A stretch of 18,580 nucleotides of DNA from CAYWTX01 sp964461295. GTDB taxonomy: Bacteria > Planctomycetota > Phycisphaerae > SM23-33. The stretch is from positions 1 through 18,580 of the forward strand of contig CAYWTX010000080.1 of the NCBI GenBank assembly GCA_964461295.1, written 5' to 3'. Shown here piece after piece: positions 7,773 to 14,434 of this stretch (the stretch's first letter is position 1; every line of letters starts with the position of its first letter). The position numbers and the translations under genes were made by a program. The notes under the pieces were generated by a model. The model was not told the DNA's origin and searched no databases. It saw only the letters and a program-made list of their open reading frames with translations.

Positions 7773-7793
7773 TAGTATCATCGGGAGATACTA
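7773..7793 (+). promoter_or_regulatory. Dyad over the hicA ribosome site, probable HicB operator
   Basis: TAGTATC (7773-7779) and GATACTA (7787-7793) form a perfect 7-bp inverted repeat around ATCGGGA. The hicA Shine-Dalgarno GGGAG (7783-7787) lies in the loop and first stem base, and the ATG is 3 nt after the dyad. HicB antitoxins with a C-terminal DNA-binding domain commonly repress their own operon at such dyads. Confidence 0.5.
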
Positions 7794-7795
7794 CC

Positions 7796-8047
7796 ATGGG
7801 GAAGCACAGGAAGGTCATCCAGGCAATCTTTGGGGACCCGGTGCGGGCGAACATCAACTGGAGTGACATCGAGTCATTGTTCCGACACTACGGCGCAGAG
7901 ATCAGCGAAGGCAGCGGCTCCAGGGCCAGAGTCGTCCTGAACGGTATCCGGGCGGTCTTCCACAGGCCGCACCCGCAAAAGGAAACGGACAAGGGCGCCG
8001 TGCGGTCTGTAGGAAAGTTCCTGCTGGAGGCGGGAGTGAAATCATGA
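7796..8047 (+). CDS. hicA: HicA family mRNA-interferase toxin
   Basis: A small basic protein of 83 residues with the HicA dsRBD-like fold: an N-terminal helix, WSDIESLFRHYGAEI, SEGSGSRARVVLNG, AVFHRPHPQKE and VRSVGKFLLEAGV. HicA toxins cleave mRNA in a translation-independent manner. The usual catalytic His after GS is Arg here (GSGSR), as in the E. coli-like branch, where the FHRPHP segment provides histidines. GGGAG is 8 nt before ATG 7796. The stop overlaps the antitoxin start (ATGA, 8044-8047), so the toxin is first and both are coupled, the normal HicAB order. Confidence 0.88.
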   Translation: MGKHRKVIQAIFGDPVRANINWSDIESLFRHYGAEISEGSGSRARVVLNGIRAVFHRPHPQKETDKGAVRSVGKFLLEAGVKS

Positions 8048-8430
8048 TGCAATACAAGGGATATGTCGGGAAAGTGGAATTCGATGCTGAGGCAGGCATC
8101 CTCCACGGCGAGGTGATCGGCATTCGCGACGTGGTGACCTTCCAGGGATCGTCGGTCAAGGAAATCGAGAAAGCCTTTCGGGATTCGGTTGATGATTACC
8201 TCGCTCTCTGCAAGGAACGTGGCGAGCAACCCAATCGACCTTGCTCCGGCAATTTTGTCGTCAGAGTGAGCCCCGAACTTCACCGCAGAGCGAGTCTCGA
8301 GGCCAGCGCACGGGGAGAGAGTCTCAACGCTTTGGTGGTCGATTGCCTGAGCAAGGAAGTGGGCGAAGAAGCCAGGAAACTGACGGCAAGACAGCCGACC
8401 AGGCGGTCTCGGATTCGCATGGAGGGCTGA
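8044..8430 (+). CDS. hicB: HicB family antitoxin
   Basis: A 128-residue partner of the toxin. The N-terminal part (KGYVGKVEFDAEAGILHGEV, then DVVTFQGSSVKEIEKAF and DSVDDYLALC) is the degraded RNase H-like fold that binds HicA. The C-terminal part (FVVRVSPELHRRASLEA, then ARGESLNALVVDCLSKEV) is a ribbon-helix-helix DNA-binding domain, so the protein should both neutralise the toxin and repress the operon. The start is ATG 8044 within the ATGA overlap; a second Met is the next codon. The gene ends 4 bp from the convergent membrane-protein gene, leaving no room for a separate terminator. Confidence 0.9.
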   Translation: MMQYKGYVGKVEFDAEAGILHGEVIGIRDVVTFQGSSVKEIEKAFRDSVDDYLALCKERGEQPNRPCSGNFVVRVSPELHRRASLEASARGESLNALVVDCLSKEVGEEARKLTARQPTRRSRIRMEG

Positions 8431-8434
8431 GCCC

Positions 8435-8965
8435 TCACAGCATGGCCGGCGGCGCGGTTTCTTTCGGTCTCCGCAGACGCTTGACTAGCGCCCAGATGCA
8501 CAGGCCCAGGCCACCCAGGAAGCCCGCGCCGTACGCGGCCAGGTGAGCCCACAGGGCGGCCAGGAACAGCACGTGCCGATCCCGCGCCACCCGCCAGGAC
8601 AACGGCTCCACCAACCACACCACATCCGCCTTCGCGGCGAAGTACCCCGCCACCCCGGCCGCCAGCGACACCACCGCCATCACGCTCAGCAGCAGCGCAA
8701 TCGGCCGAACCAACTGCCGCGCCGCCAGTCGATTGCGATTGCCGGTCCTGCACACCAGCGCCAGCGGCACGCCAAGGATCAGACCGACCCACCAGGTCGC
8801 CAGCACGCCCCAGCCGAACGCCAGCAACGTCGGCGATGACGTTCCGATCGGCCGATGGCCAACCGTGAAGTACTCCACGCAGACGCGGGCAGTGACCTGA
8901 TCCTGAGCAATGCCGTATACGCACGCGGAGATGATGCAGAGGGCGATGATCTTGATGATCTCCAT
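8435..8965 (-). CDS. Conserved membrane protein, four predicted helices
   Basis: A 176-residue inner-membrane protein with four hydrophobic segments at about residues 3-20, 46-71, 85-109 and 135-160, and a basic C-terminus (KRLRRPKE). The block DQVTARVCVEYFTVGHRPIG followed by SPTLLAFGWGVLATWWVGL is one I recognise from a widespread uncharacterised bacterial family, but I know no function for it. The start is ATG 8965. There is no Shine-Dalgarno sequence; a -10 hexamer lies 7 nt upstream, so the transcript may be leaderless. The gene is convergent with hicB and divergent from ribH. Confidence 0.82.
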   Translation of the reverse strand: MEIIKIIALCIISACVYGIAQDQVTARVCVEYFTVGHRPIGTSSPTLLAFGWGVLATWWVGLILGVPLALVCRTGNRNRLAARQLVRPIALLLSVMAVVSLAAGVAGYFAAKADVVWLVEPLSWRVARDRHVLFLAALWAHLAAYGAGFLGGLGLCIWALVKRLRRPKETAPPAML

Positions 8966-8972
8966 GCGGAGG

Positions 8973-9001
8973 AAGATACCTGTTCGCGCGGAACGGAGCA
9001 A
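8973..9001 (-). promoter_or_regulatory. Promoter of the four-helix membrane protein
   Basis: On the minus strand: TTGCTC (9001-8996), a 17-nt spacer, TATCTT (8978-8973), then 7 nt (cctccgc) to the ATG at 8965. The spacing implies initiation at or beside the start codon. Confidence 0.45.
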
Positions 9002-9061
9002 CCCCGTGACGACATGCTCAGGCAACTCGTTGGCGACGTAAACGATGCCGCAGTGGTGTGC

Positions 9062-9155
9062 GACCGGGCCGGCACGGCCCGGCTCCGTTCGGGAAGAGCA
9101 GAGGCGCGGTTCCGCGGAAGGAACGGAGCCGGGGCGTGTCGTCCCGGTTGGCTTC
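9062..9155. repeat. Inverted pair of REP-like palindromes (REPIN-like)
   Basis: Two copies of one palindromic unit face each other. The right copy begins GAACGGAGCCGGGGCGTGTC (9121-9140) and runs to 9155. The left copy (9062-9090) is its reverse complement with about 25 of 29 matching positions. Each folds into a GC-rich hairpin with a loop of about 3 nt. They lie upstream of the ribH promoter. A third copy is at 9757-9787. Confidence 0.55.
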
Positions 9156-9192
9156 TGAAGGGATGACGCTCTCGCGCGCTTTCCTCTCGCCC

Positions 9193-9221
9193 TTGTCGCC
9201 ACCGGCGTTCTGTCGTATACT
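9193..9221 (+). promoter_or_regulatory. Promoter of ribH
   Basis: TTGTCG (9193-9198), a 17-nt spacer and TATACT (9216-9221), giving a leader of about 20 nt with AAGGAG before ribH. The leader is too short for an FMN riboswitch. Confidence 0.6.
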
Positions 9222-9247
9222 TCTCCCCCAATCCAAGGAGCACCGCC

Positions 9248-9730
9248 ATGAAGACATTCCAGGGCACGCTGGTCGCACCGGCGGACGCGCGGTTCGCCAT
9301 CGTCATCAGCCGGTTCAATGAGTTCGTCACCAGCAAGCTGCTGGGCGGCTGCGTCGATGCCCTCACGCGCCACGACGTCGGCGAGGACCGGATCGAGGTC
9401 TTCTGGTCCCCGGGCAGCTTCGAGGTGCCCCTGCTCGCCCAGAAGATCGCCGCCACCGGCCGCTACTCCGCCGTCATCTGCCTCGGCGCCGTCATCCGCG
9501 GCGGGACGGACCACTACCAGTACGTCGCCAGCGAGGCCGCCAAGGGCGTGGCCATGGCGTCCCTGCACACCGGCGTGCCGTGCATCTTCGGCATCCTCAC
9601 GTGCGACACGGTCGAGCAGGCCGTCGACCGGGCCGGCGCCAAGAGCGGCAACAAGGGCGCGGACGCCGCCCTGGCCGCCATCGAGATGGTGAACCTCATC
9701 GGGCAGATCCCCGCGGGGAAGACGAAGTAG
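9248..9730 (+). CDS. ribH: 6,7-dimethyl-8-ribityllumazine synthase
   Basis: Condenses the ribityl-aminouracil with dihydroxybutanone phosphate in the penultimate step of riboflavin synthesis. The 160-residue length is typical. Visible motifs: FAIVISRFNEFVTSKLLGG (substrate pocket with Phe and Asn), WSPGSFEVPLLAQK, CLGAVIRGGTDHYQYV with catalytic His89, KGVAMASLHTGVPCIFGILT, and the terminal EQAVDRAGAKSGNKG segment. The start is ATG 9248, with AAGGAG 7 nt upstream. It precedes nusB, a common bacterial pairing; the 104-bp gap between them holds a REP-like hairpin. No other rib genes are in the window. Confidence 0.95.
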   Translation: MKTFQGTLVAPADARFAIVISRFNEFVTSKLLGGCVDALTRHDVGEDRIEVFWSPGSFEVPLLAQKIAATGRYSAVICLGAVIRGGTDHYQYVASEAAKGVAMASLHTGVPCIFGILTCDTVEQAVDRAGAKSGNKGADAALAAIEMVNLIGQIPAGKTK

Positions 9731-9756
9731 CAGCGATGCCCTGGACGGAATCTGAC

Positions 9757-9787
9757 GGAGCCGGGGCGTGTCGCCCCGGTCGGCTTC
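9757..9787. repeat. REP-like hairpin between ribH and nusB
   Basis: The unit begins GGAGCCGGGGCGTGTCGCCC and differs from the copy at 9125-9155 at two positions. The core CCGGGGCG-TGT-CGCCCCGG is a perfect 8-bp stem with a 3-nt loop. There is no T-run, so it is more likely a dispersed repeat, or an mRNA stabiliser between the two cistrons, than a terminator. Confidence 0.55.
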
Positions 9788-9834
9788 AGACAGGCGCCGC
9801 GCCCAAACCCGGTCGGCTAGGAGCACCCCAACCC

Positions 9835-10251
9835 GTGAACCCACGCCATCGCGCAAGACGCCTCGCGCTCCAGGGCCTCTGCTGCCTCGACGTCCAGGGC
9901 GAGCACGTCGCCGACCTCGTCCTCAACTTCGTGCGCGAGAGCCGCGAGCTGCCGACCGTCCTGGCCGCGGCCGAGGGCCTCCTGCTGGACACCTGGGCCG
10001 ACCGCGCCGCTTGCGATGAGCTGCTGGCCCGCCACGCCCACCATTGGGACCTCGCCCGCCTGGCCCTGGTGGACCGCAACATCCTGCGCCTGGCGGCGTA
10101 CGAAATGCGAACCGCCGCCGCGCCGCTCAAGGTCGTCATCGCCGAGGCCCTGCACCTGACGCAGGAGTTCTCCTCGGCCGAAAGCGCCCGCTTCGTCAAC
10201 GGCGTGCTGGATGCCGTGGCGAGGGAGATCGGCGGCCCCAAAGAGGGTTAG
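9835..10251 (+). CDS. nusB: Transcription antitermination protein NusB
   Basis: A small all-helical RNA-binding protein that, with NusE (S10), binds boxA in rRNA leaders. In 138 residues: an N-terminal Arg-rich helix RHRARRLALQGLCCLD, central helices, then DRNILRLAAYEM, PLKVVIAEALHLTQEFSS and AESARFVNGVLDAVAREI, which are the diagnostic C-terminal blocks. I chose GTG 9835 because the protein then begins just before the conserved RRLALQ helix and TAGGAG lies 11 nt upstream; the longer open frame runs into ribH and the repeat. The stop codon lies inside the left inverted repeat of the GxxExxY cassette, so the last residues (PKEG) are encoded by sequence that pairs with the far end of that element. 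Confidence 0.92.
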   Translation: MNPRHRARRLALQGLCCLDVQGEHVADLVLNFVRESRELPTVLAAAEGLLLDTWADRAACDELLARHAHHWDLARLALVDRNILRLAAYEMRTAAAPLKVVIAEALHLTQEFSSAESARFVNGVLDAVAREIGGPKEG

Positions 10252-10750
10252 CAGGGATACAGGGGATACAGGGGATAGGAGATTAGAGAAGGAGAAGAAA
10301 GATGCCCGCGCTGCCTTACGACGACATCACTTATCGGATCATAAAGTGCGCGTTTCGGGTGCAGAACACGTTGGGGTGCGGATTCCTGGAAAAGGTGTAC
10401 GAGAACTCCATGATGGTCGCCCTTCAGACAGAGGGGCTTGAGGCTGCGCAGCAGATCCCGCTTCGCGTACACTTTGACAGCGTACTCGTGGGCAACTATC
10501 AGGCCGACATCATCGTCGCCAATACAGTGATCGTCGAGATCAAGGCAACGGAAGAGAATCCGCCGATTTACCAGGCACAGATACTGAACTACCTGAAGGC
10601 CACGGGCATCCCCGTTGGAATGCTGCTGAATTTCGGCCAGCCGACGCTATATTACCGGCGATGGATGCTGCGTGAAGGACGAGTGTTCTCTTTCTGAATC
10701 CTCGTCTCCTATCCCCTGCATCCCCTGCATCCCTGCTAACTCTCTTTCGG
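10237..10750. mobile_element. GxxExxY gene cassette bounded by long inverted repeats
   Basis: GTTAGCAGGGATACAGGGGA begins a 35-bp sequence (10247-10281) whose reverse complement recurs at 10706-10740 with only two mismatches. Pairing continues outward for ten more bases on each side (10237-10246 with 10741-10750, 8 of 10). Within each arm a 9-bp unit, GGATACAGG or GGATGCAGG, is tandemly repeated. The single gene inside (10302-10697) encodes a nuclease-fold GxxExxY protein. The left arm contains the nusB stop codon and the right arm reaches the ftsY ribosome site, so the unit appears inserted between two conserved genes. No transposase is inside. Confidence 0.6.
10302..10697 (+). CDS. GxxExxY protein, PD-(D/E)XK nuclease-like fold
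   Basis: A 131-residue member of the GxxExxY (PDDEXK_3) family, whose biological role is not established. The name-giving motif is Gly27-Phe-Leu-Glu30-Lys-Val-Tyr33 in VQNTLGCGFLEKVYENSM. A nuclease-type core follows, with Asp69 in NYQADIIV and Glu79-x-Lys81 in VIVEIKA, the D-x9-E-x-K arrangement of PD-(D/E)XK enzymes. QILNYLKATGIPVGMLLNFG is the usual C-terminal block. All putative catalytic residues are intact. AAGGAG is 7 nt before ATG 10302. The gene lies between long inverted repeats and separates nusB from ftsY. Confidence 0.9.
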   Translation: MPALPYDDITYRIIKCAFRVQNTLGCGFLEKVYENSMMVALQTEGLEAAQQIPLRVHFDSVLVGNYQADIIVANTVIVEIKATEENPPIYQAQILNYLKATGIPVGMLLNFGQPTLYYRRWMLREGRVFSF

Positions 10751-10757
10751 AGAAGCA

Positions 10758-11675
10758 ATGGCGTTATTTCGCAAAGCAATCGAGAAACTCGCTAAGGGAC
10801 TCGCCAAGACGCGTGACCGGCTGGCCGGCACGCTCAAGAGCCTGCTCAACGGCCGGGCCATCAACGACGCCACGCTGGACGAACTGGAGTCAACGCTCAT
10901 CCAGGCCGACATGGGCGTCAAGACGGCCGCCAAGATCCGCGAGGACCTCCAGCAGGCATCCAAAGACAAACGCATCGCCAAGGGCGATGACGTCATCGCC
11001 TTCCTCAAGGCCGATCTCAAGCAGCTCTGGCCGCCGGCCGACCGGTCGGTCCACATGGCCCCTTCGGGCCCGACGGTTATCCTCATCGCGGGCATCAACG
11101 GCAGCGGCAAGACCACGTCGGTCGCCAAACTCGCCTGGCACTTCAAGAGCCAAGGCAAGAAGGTCTGCCTCGCCGCGGCGGACACGTTCCGAGCCGCCGC
11201 CGTCGAGCAACTCACCATCTGGGCCGATCGCATCGGCGTGGACATCGTCAAGGGTGCCGGCACGGACCCGGCCGCCGTCGTCTTCGACGCCTGCCAGGCC
11301 GCCACCGCTCGCGGCGCCGACGTGCTGCTGGTGGACACGGCCGGTCGGCTTCACACGCAGGACAACCTGATGCGGGAACTGACGAAGATCCGCAACGTGG
11401 TGTCGCGGAAGATCGAGGGTTCGCCCCACGAGGTGCTGCTCGTGCTGGACGCCACGACCGGGCAGAACGCCATCAACCAGGCCAAGGCGTTCACCCAGGC
11501 GATCAACGTGACGGGGATCTTCCTGGCCAAGCTGGACGGCACGGCCAAGGGCGGCATCGTGGTGGCCATCCGCAACGAGGTGAGCCTGCCGGTGAAGTTC
11601 ATCGGCATCGGCGAGAGCTACGAAGACATCGAGCCGTTCGACCCCGACCAGTTCGTGGAAGCCCTGCTGAGCTAA
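10758..11675 (+). CDS. ftsY: Signal recognition particle receptor FtsY
   Basis: The SRP-receptor GTPase that docks ribosome-nascent chain complexes at the membrane. The 305-residue form lacks the long acidic A domain of E. coli and consists of the N domain (helical, about 1-95) and G domain. Motifs: G1 GINGSGKTT (112-120), AADTFRAAAVEQL, DTAGRLHT, LDATTGQNAINQA, the guanine-specificity LAKLDGTAKGG and the closing loop FIGIGESYEDIEPFD. The N-terminal helix MALFRKAIEKLAKGLAKTRD is basic and amphipathic and may bind lipid. GGAG is 5 nt before ATG 10758; this site abuts the right inverted repeat of the GxxExxY cassette. Confidence 0.95.
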   Translation: MALFRKAIEKLAKGLAKTRDRLAGTLKSLLNGRAINDATLDELESTLIQADMGVKTAAKIREDLQQASKDKRIAKGDDVIAFLKADLKQLWPPADRSVHMAPSGPTVILIAGINGSGKTTSVAKLAWHFKSQGKKVCLAAADTFRAAAVEQLTIWADRIGVDIVKGAGTDPAAVVFDACQAATARGADVLLVDTAGRLHTQDNLMRELTKIRNVVSRKIEGSPHEVLLVLDATTGQNAINQAKAFTQAINVTGIFLAKLDGTAKGGIVVAIRNEVSLPVKFIGIGESYEDIEPFDPDQFVEALLS

Positions 11676-11707
11676 CCTGATTCGATGCCGGTTCGTCCGG
11701 AATTCCT

Positions 11708-11736
11708 TTGACAGCCCCCTTCGGCATGCATATTCT
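11708..11736 (+). promoter_or_regulatory. Near-consensus promoter of the DUF4190 gene
   Basis: TTGACA (11708-11713), a 17-nt spacer and TATTCT (11731-11736). This is the best sigma-70 match in the window and would give a leader of about 65 nt. Confidence 0.65.
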
Positions 11737-11807
11737 ACCTGCCGTAGACGGCAACACTTCGCCCTGAGTTGGGGCAGCCCTGTAACCACAAGACAAGGAG
11801 ACCACGG

Positions 11808-12134
11808 ATGAGCCAGTTTCCTCCCCCTCCGGTGCCTGGAGCGCCCGCCGGCATGCCCGTCAAGCCCCACCGGGGCGGCATGATCCTCGCCTTCGGCATC
11901 ATCGGCATCCTTTGCTGCTTCATCTTCGCCATCCTGGCCTGGGTGATGGGCAAGAACGACCTGAAGGAGATGGCCGCCGGCCGCATGGACCGCACCGGCG
12001 AAGGCATGACCAAGGCGGGCAAGATCATGGGGATGATCTCCGTGATCCTGGCCATTGTCGGCATCGTGATCTGGACCATCCTGCTGATCGCCGGAGTCGC
12101 CACCTTGAACTTCAGTGCGAACGCCGGCAGCTAA
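11808..12134 (+). CDS. Small DUF4190-like membrane protein
   Basis: 108 residues. A Pro-rich cytoplasmic start (SQFPPPPVPGAPAG) is followed by two membrane helices: about 23-46 (GGMILAFGIIGILCCFIFAI onward) and about 72-102 (KIMGMISVILAIVGIVIWTI onward). Between them is a short polar stretch with MGKNDLKEMAAGRMDRTGEG. This layout, in which an MGKNDLKEM-type segment follows the first helix, is characteristic of DUF4190 proteins, whose function is unknown. AAGGAG lies 7 nt before ATG 11808. With its own strong promoter and a strong terminator, it is a single-gene transcription unit. Confidence 0.8.
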   Translation: MSQFPPPPVPGAPAGMPVKPHRGGMILAFGIIGILCCFIFAILAWVMGKNDLKEMAAGRMDRTGEGMTKAGKIMGMISVILAIVGIVIWTILLIAGVATLNFSANAGS

Positions 12135-12157
12135 CCGGTCCATCGAGTCGCATTCAG

Positions 12158-12208
12158 GCGGAAGCGCCCGGCCTCGCGAACTTCGCGGGGCTGGGCGCTT
12201 CCGCTTTT
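12158..12208 (+). terminator. Rho-independent terminator after the DUF4190 gene
   Basis: GCGGAAGCGCCC (12158-12169) pairs perfectly with GGGCGCTTCCGC (12193-12204), with further pairing of CGCGAA/TTCGCG in the enclosed loop, followed by TTTT (12205-12208). It lies 23 bp after the stop codon. Confidence 0.85.
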
Positions 12209-12264
12209 CGCATTCTGGTAGCTGACGCCAGCTTCGCCCGCGCCCCGCGTCTGCGCCCCGCGTC

Positions 12265-12293
12265 TTGACGCGCCTCTCGCCAATCCGTACCCT
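12265..12293 (+). promoter_or_regulatory. Promoter of galK
   Basis: TTGACG (12265-12270), a 17-nt spacer, TACCCT (12288-12293), then 8 nt (cgctctcc) to the galK ATG. The -10 match is weak in the middle but the -35 is strong. The layout implies a leaderless message. Confidence 0.45.
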
Positions 12294-12301
12294 CGCTCTC
12301 C

Positions 12302-13465
<1,164 letters not shown>

Positions 13466-13506
13466 GCGCGATCCTGAGTGTTTCCCCGCATTTGGACAGT
13501 GAGGAT

Positions 13507-13614
13507 ATGCCCACGGGACGCCCGGGACCGGGATGCCCACGGGACGCCGCCCGTGGGCTTGGAGAAGAGGTTGGGCACTTTCCCATCGGAGCCCACGGGC
13601 GGCGCCCCGTGGGC
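13507..13614. repeat. REP palindromes upstream of the RAYT gene, one REPIN
   Basis: Three units. 13507-13522 is a half copy (ATGCCCACGGGACGCC). 13535-13558 is a full hairpin, GCCCACGGG-ACGCCG-CCCGTGGGC. 13591-13614 is the same hairpin in the opposite orientation with loop CGGCGC. The last two form an inverted REP doublet separated by 32 bp, the REPIN arrangement. The segment 13522-13557 is also the left arm of a 36-bp inverted repeat enclosing the transposase gene. Confidence 0.75.
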
Positions 13615-13629
13615 ATCTTGGGCGAGCGT

Positions 13630-14172
13630 ATGAGCGCGTGGAACTCCTGGTATCACGTGACGGGGGGGGCATATGGCACGTGGTTACGCGGCGACGAACG
13701 CGGATGGCGCGACAGAAAGCACAAGACTCATGTCGAAGGGGACTACAAGAATCCGCCGCCCGAAGGCGAGTTCGACGCTCTTCTGGAACACGTCCAGCAC
13801 TCGATGAAGTGCCCGCCCACGAAGCTCACGCCTGCGGAGCGAAAGGTGGGCGGACAGGCGATGGTCGAGAAGTTACTGGAGCAAGGGGTCGAAGTGCTGA
13901 GCTTCTCGCTCGACGCCGTACACTACCACTTCCTGTGCCGACTTCCGCCAAGCCCTGGTCGAGACGTCGTGGGCAACGCAAAACGCCACGCGTACTACGA
14001 GCTCGTCGCAGGCAAACAGGCGAGGAAGATCTGGGCGAAACGCTGTCGCATCAAGCCCATCAAGGACCGCGAGCATCAGGTAAACGTGTACGAGTACGTG
14101 CTCAAGCACAGGAAGAAGGGCGCATGGGTCTGGTGGTACACCCAGGGCGTCTACTGGAAGAGCGGTCTGTGA
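13630..14172 (+). CDS. REP-associated tyrosine transposase (RAYT, IS200-like Y1/HUH)
   Basis: 180 residues from ATG 13630. The N-terminal block SWYHVTGGAYGTWLRGDERG is the opening strand of IS200-like Y1 transposases. The HUH motif is VHYHFLC (His-Tyr-His). The helix GNAKRHAYYEL provides the candidate nucleophilic Tyr, and a REHQVNVYEYVLKH segment follows. Such single-strand transposases recognise hairpin ends and are the partners of REP sequences. Matching palindromes lie on both sides within 150 bp, and near-identical 36-bp inverted repeats enclose the gene (13522-13557 and 14298-14333). The frame continues open upstream through galK, but that part is galK read out of frame; the ATG immediately after the REPIN is the natural start. 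The gene appears intact. Confidence 0.85.
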   Translation: MSAWNSWYHVTGGAYGTWLRGDERGWRDRKHKTHVEGDYKNPPPEGEFDALLEHVQHSMKCPPTKLTPAERKVGGQAMVEKLLEQGVEVLSFSLDAVHYHFLCRLPPSPGRDVVGNAKRHAYYELVAGKQARKIWAKRCRIKPIKDREHQVNVYEYVLKHRKKGAWVWWYTQGVYWKSGL

Positions 14173-14179
14173 GGATACT

Positions 14180-14206
14180 CCCTCCCTCCCTCCCTCCCTC
14201 CCCTCC
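14180..14206 (-). repeat. C-tract microsatellite, potential G-quadruplex on the minus strand
   Basis: Six runs of three or four C separated by single T, beginning 8 bp after the transposase stop. The minus strand reads GGGA repeats with one-base loops, a very stable G-quadruplex pattern. Confidence 0.7.
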
Positions 14207-14208
14207 AA

Positions 14209-14320
14209 GCCCACGGGCGGCGTCCCGTGGGCATCTGTTGTCATTCGTTCCACCCCACGGGCGGCGTCCCGTGGGCATCTGTTGTCATTCGTTCCACCCC
14301 ACCGGCGGCGTCCCGTGGGC
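14209..14320. repeat. Tandem REP palindromes downstream of the RAYT gene
   Basis: Hairpin copies at 14209-14232, 14254-14275 and 14298-14319, each CCCACGGG-CGGCGT-CCCGTGGG (the last with one substitution in the left stem). The linker CATCTGTTGTCATTCGTTCC is also repeated, giving a 44-bp tandem unit starting at 14221, 14265 and 14309. All three have the orientation opposite to the copy at 13535. The final copy, extended to 14333, is the right arm of the 36-bp inverted repeat. Confidence 0.8.
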
Positions 14321-14371
14321 ATCCCGGTCCCGGCGCCCCCAATCCATGGGCACTCCCACCTCCAGTTCGCG

Positions 14372-14377
14372 TATAAT
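14372..14377 (+). promoter_or_regulatory. -10 hexamer upstream of hflX
   Basis: A perfect TATAAT with no good -35 match at 16-18 nt. Initiation near 14384 would give a leader of about 50 nt to ATG 14435. Confidence 0.4.
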
Positions 14378-14434
14378 TGCGCGTGTCAGGATCAAGTGAC
14401 TTCGCAACCCGCTGAGGAGCACCACAACCCACAG

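Noticed and set aside
7796..8047. HicA considered inactive because GSH reads GSR
   Set aside because: The FHRPHP-containing branch of HicA normally has Arg there, and the antitoxin gene beside it is intact.
9222..9247. FMN riboswitch upstream of ribH
   Set aside because: The leader between the promoter and the ribosome site is only about 20 nt, far too short for the RFN element.
10237..10750. GxxExxY unit considered as a retron or group II intron
   Set aside because: No reverse transcriptase, no intron domain V-like hairpin, and the only gene is a nuclease-fold protein; an inverted-repeat cassette fits better.
10890..12143. Long antisense frame spanning ftsY and the DUF4190 gene
   Set aside because: It crosses two real genes plus a near-consensus promoter and has no recognisable domain.
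14209..14333. Tandem 44-bp repeats considered as a short CRISPR array
   Set aside because: The linker is repeated along with the palindrome, so there are no unique spacers, and no cas gene is present. REP units beside a RAYT explain it.
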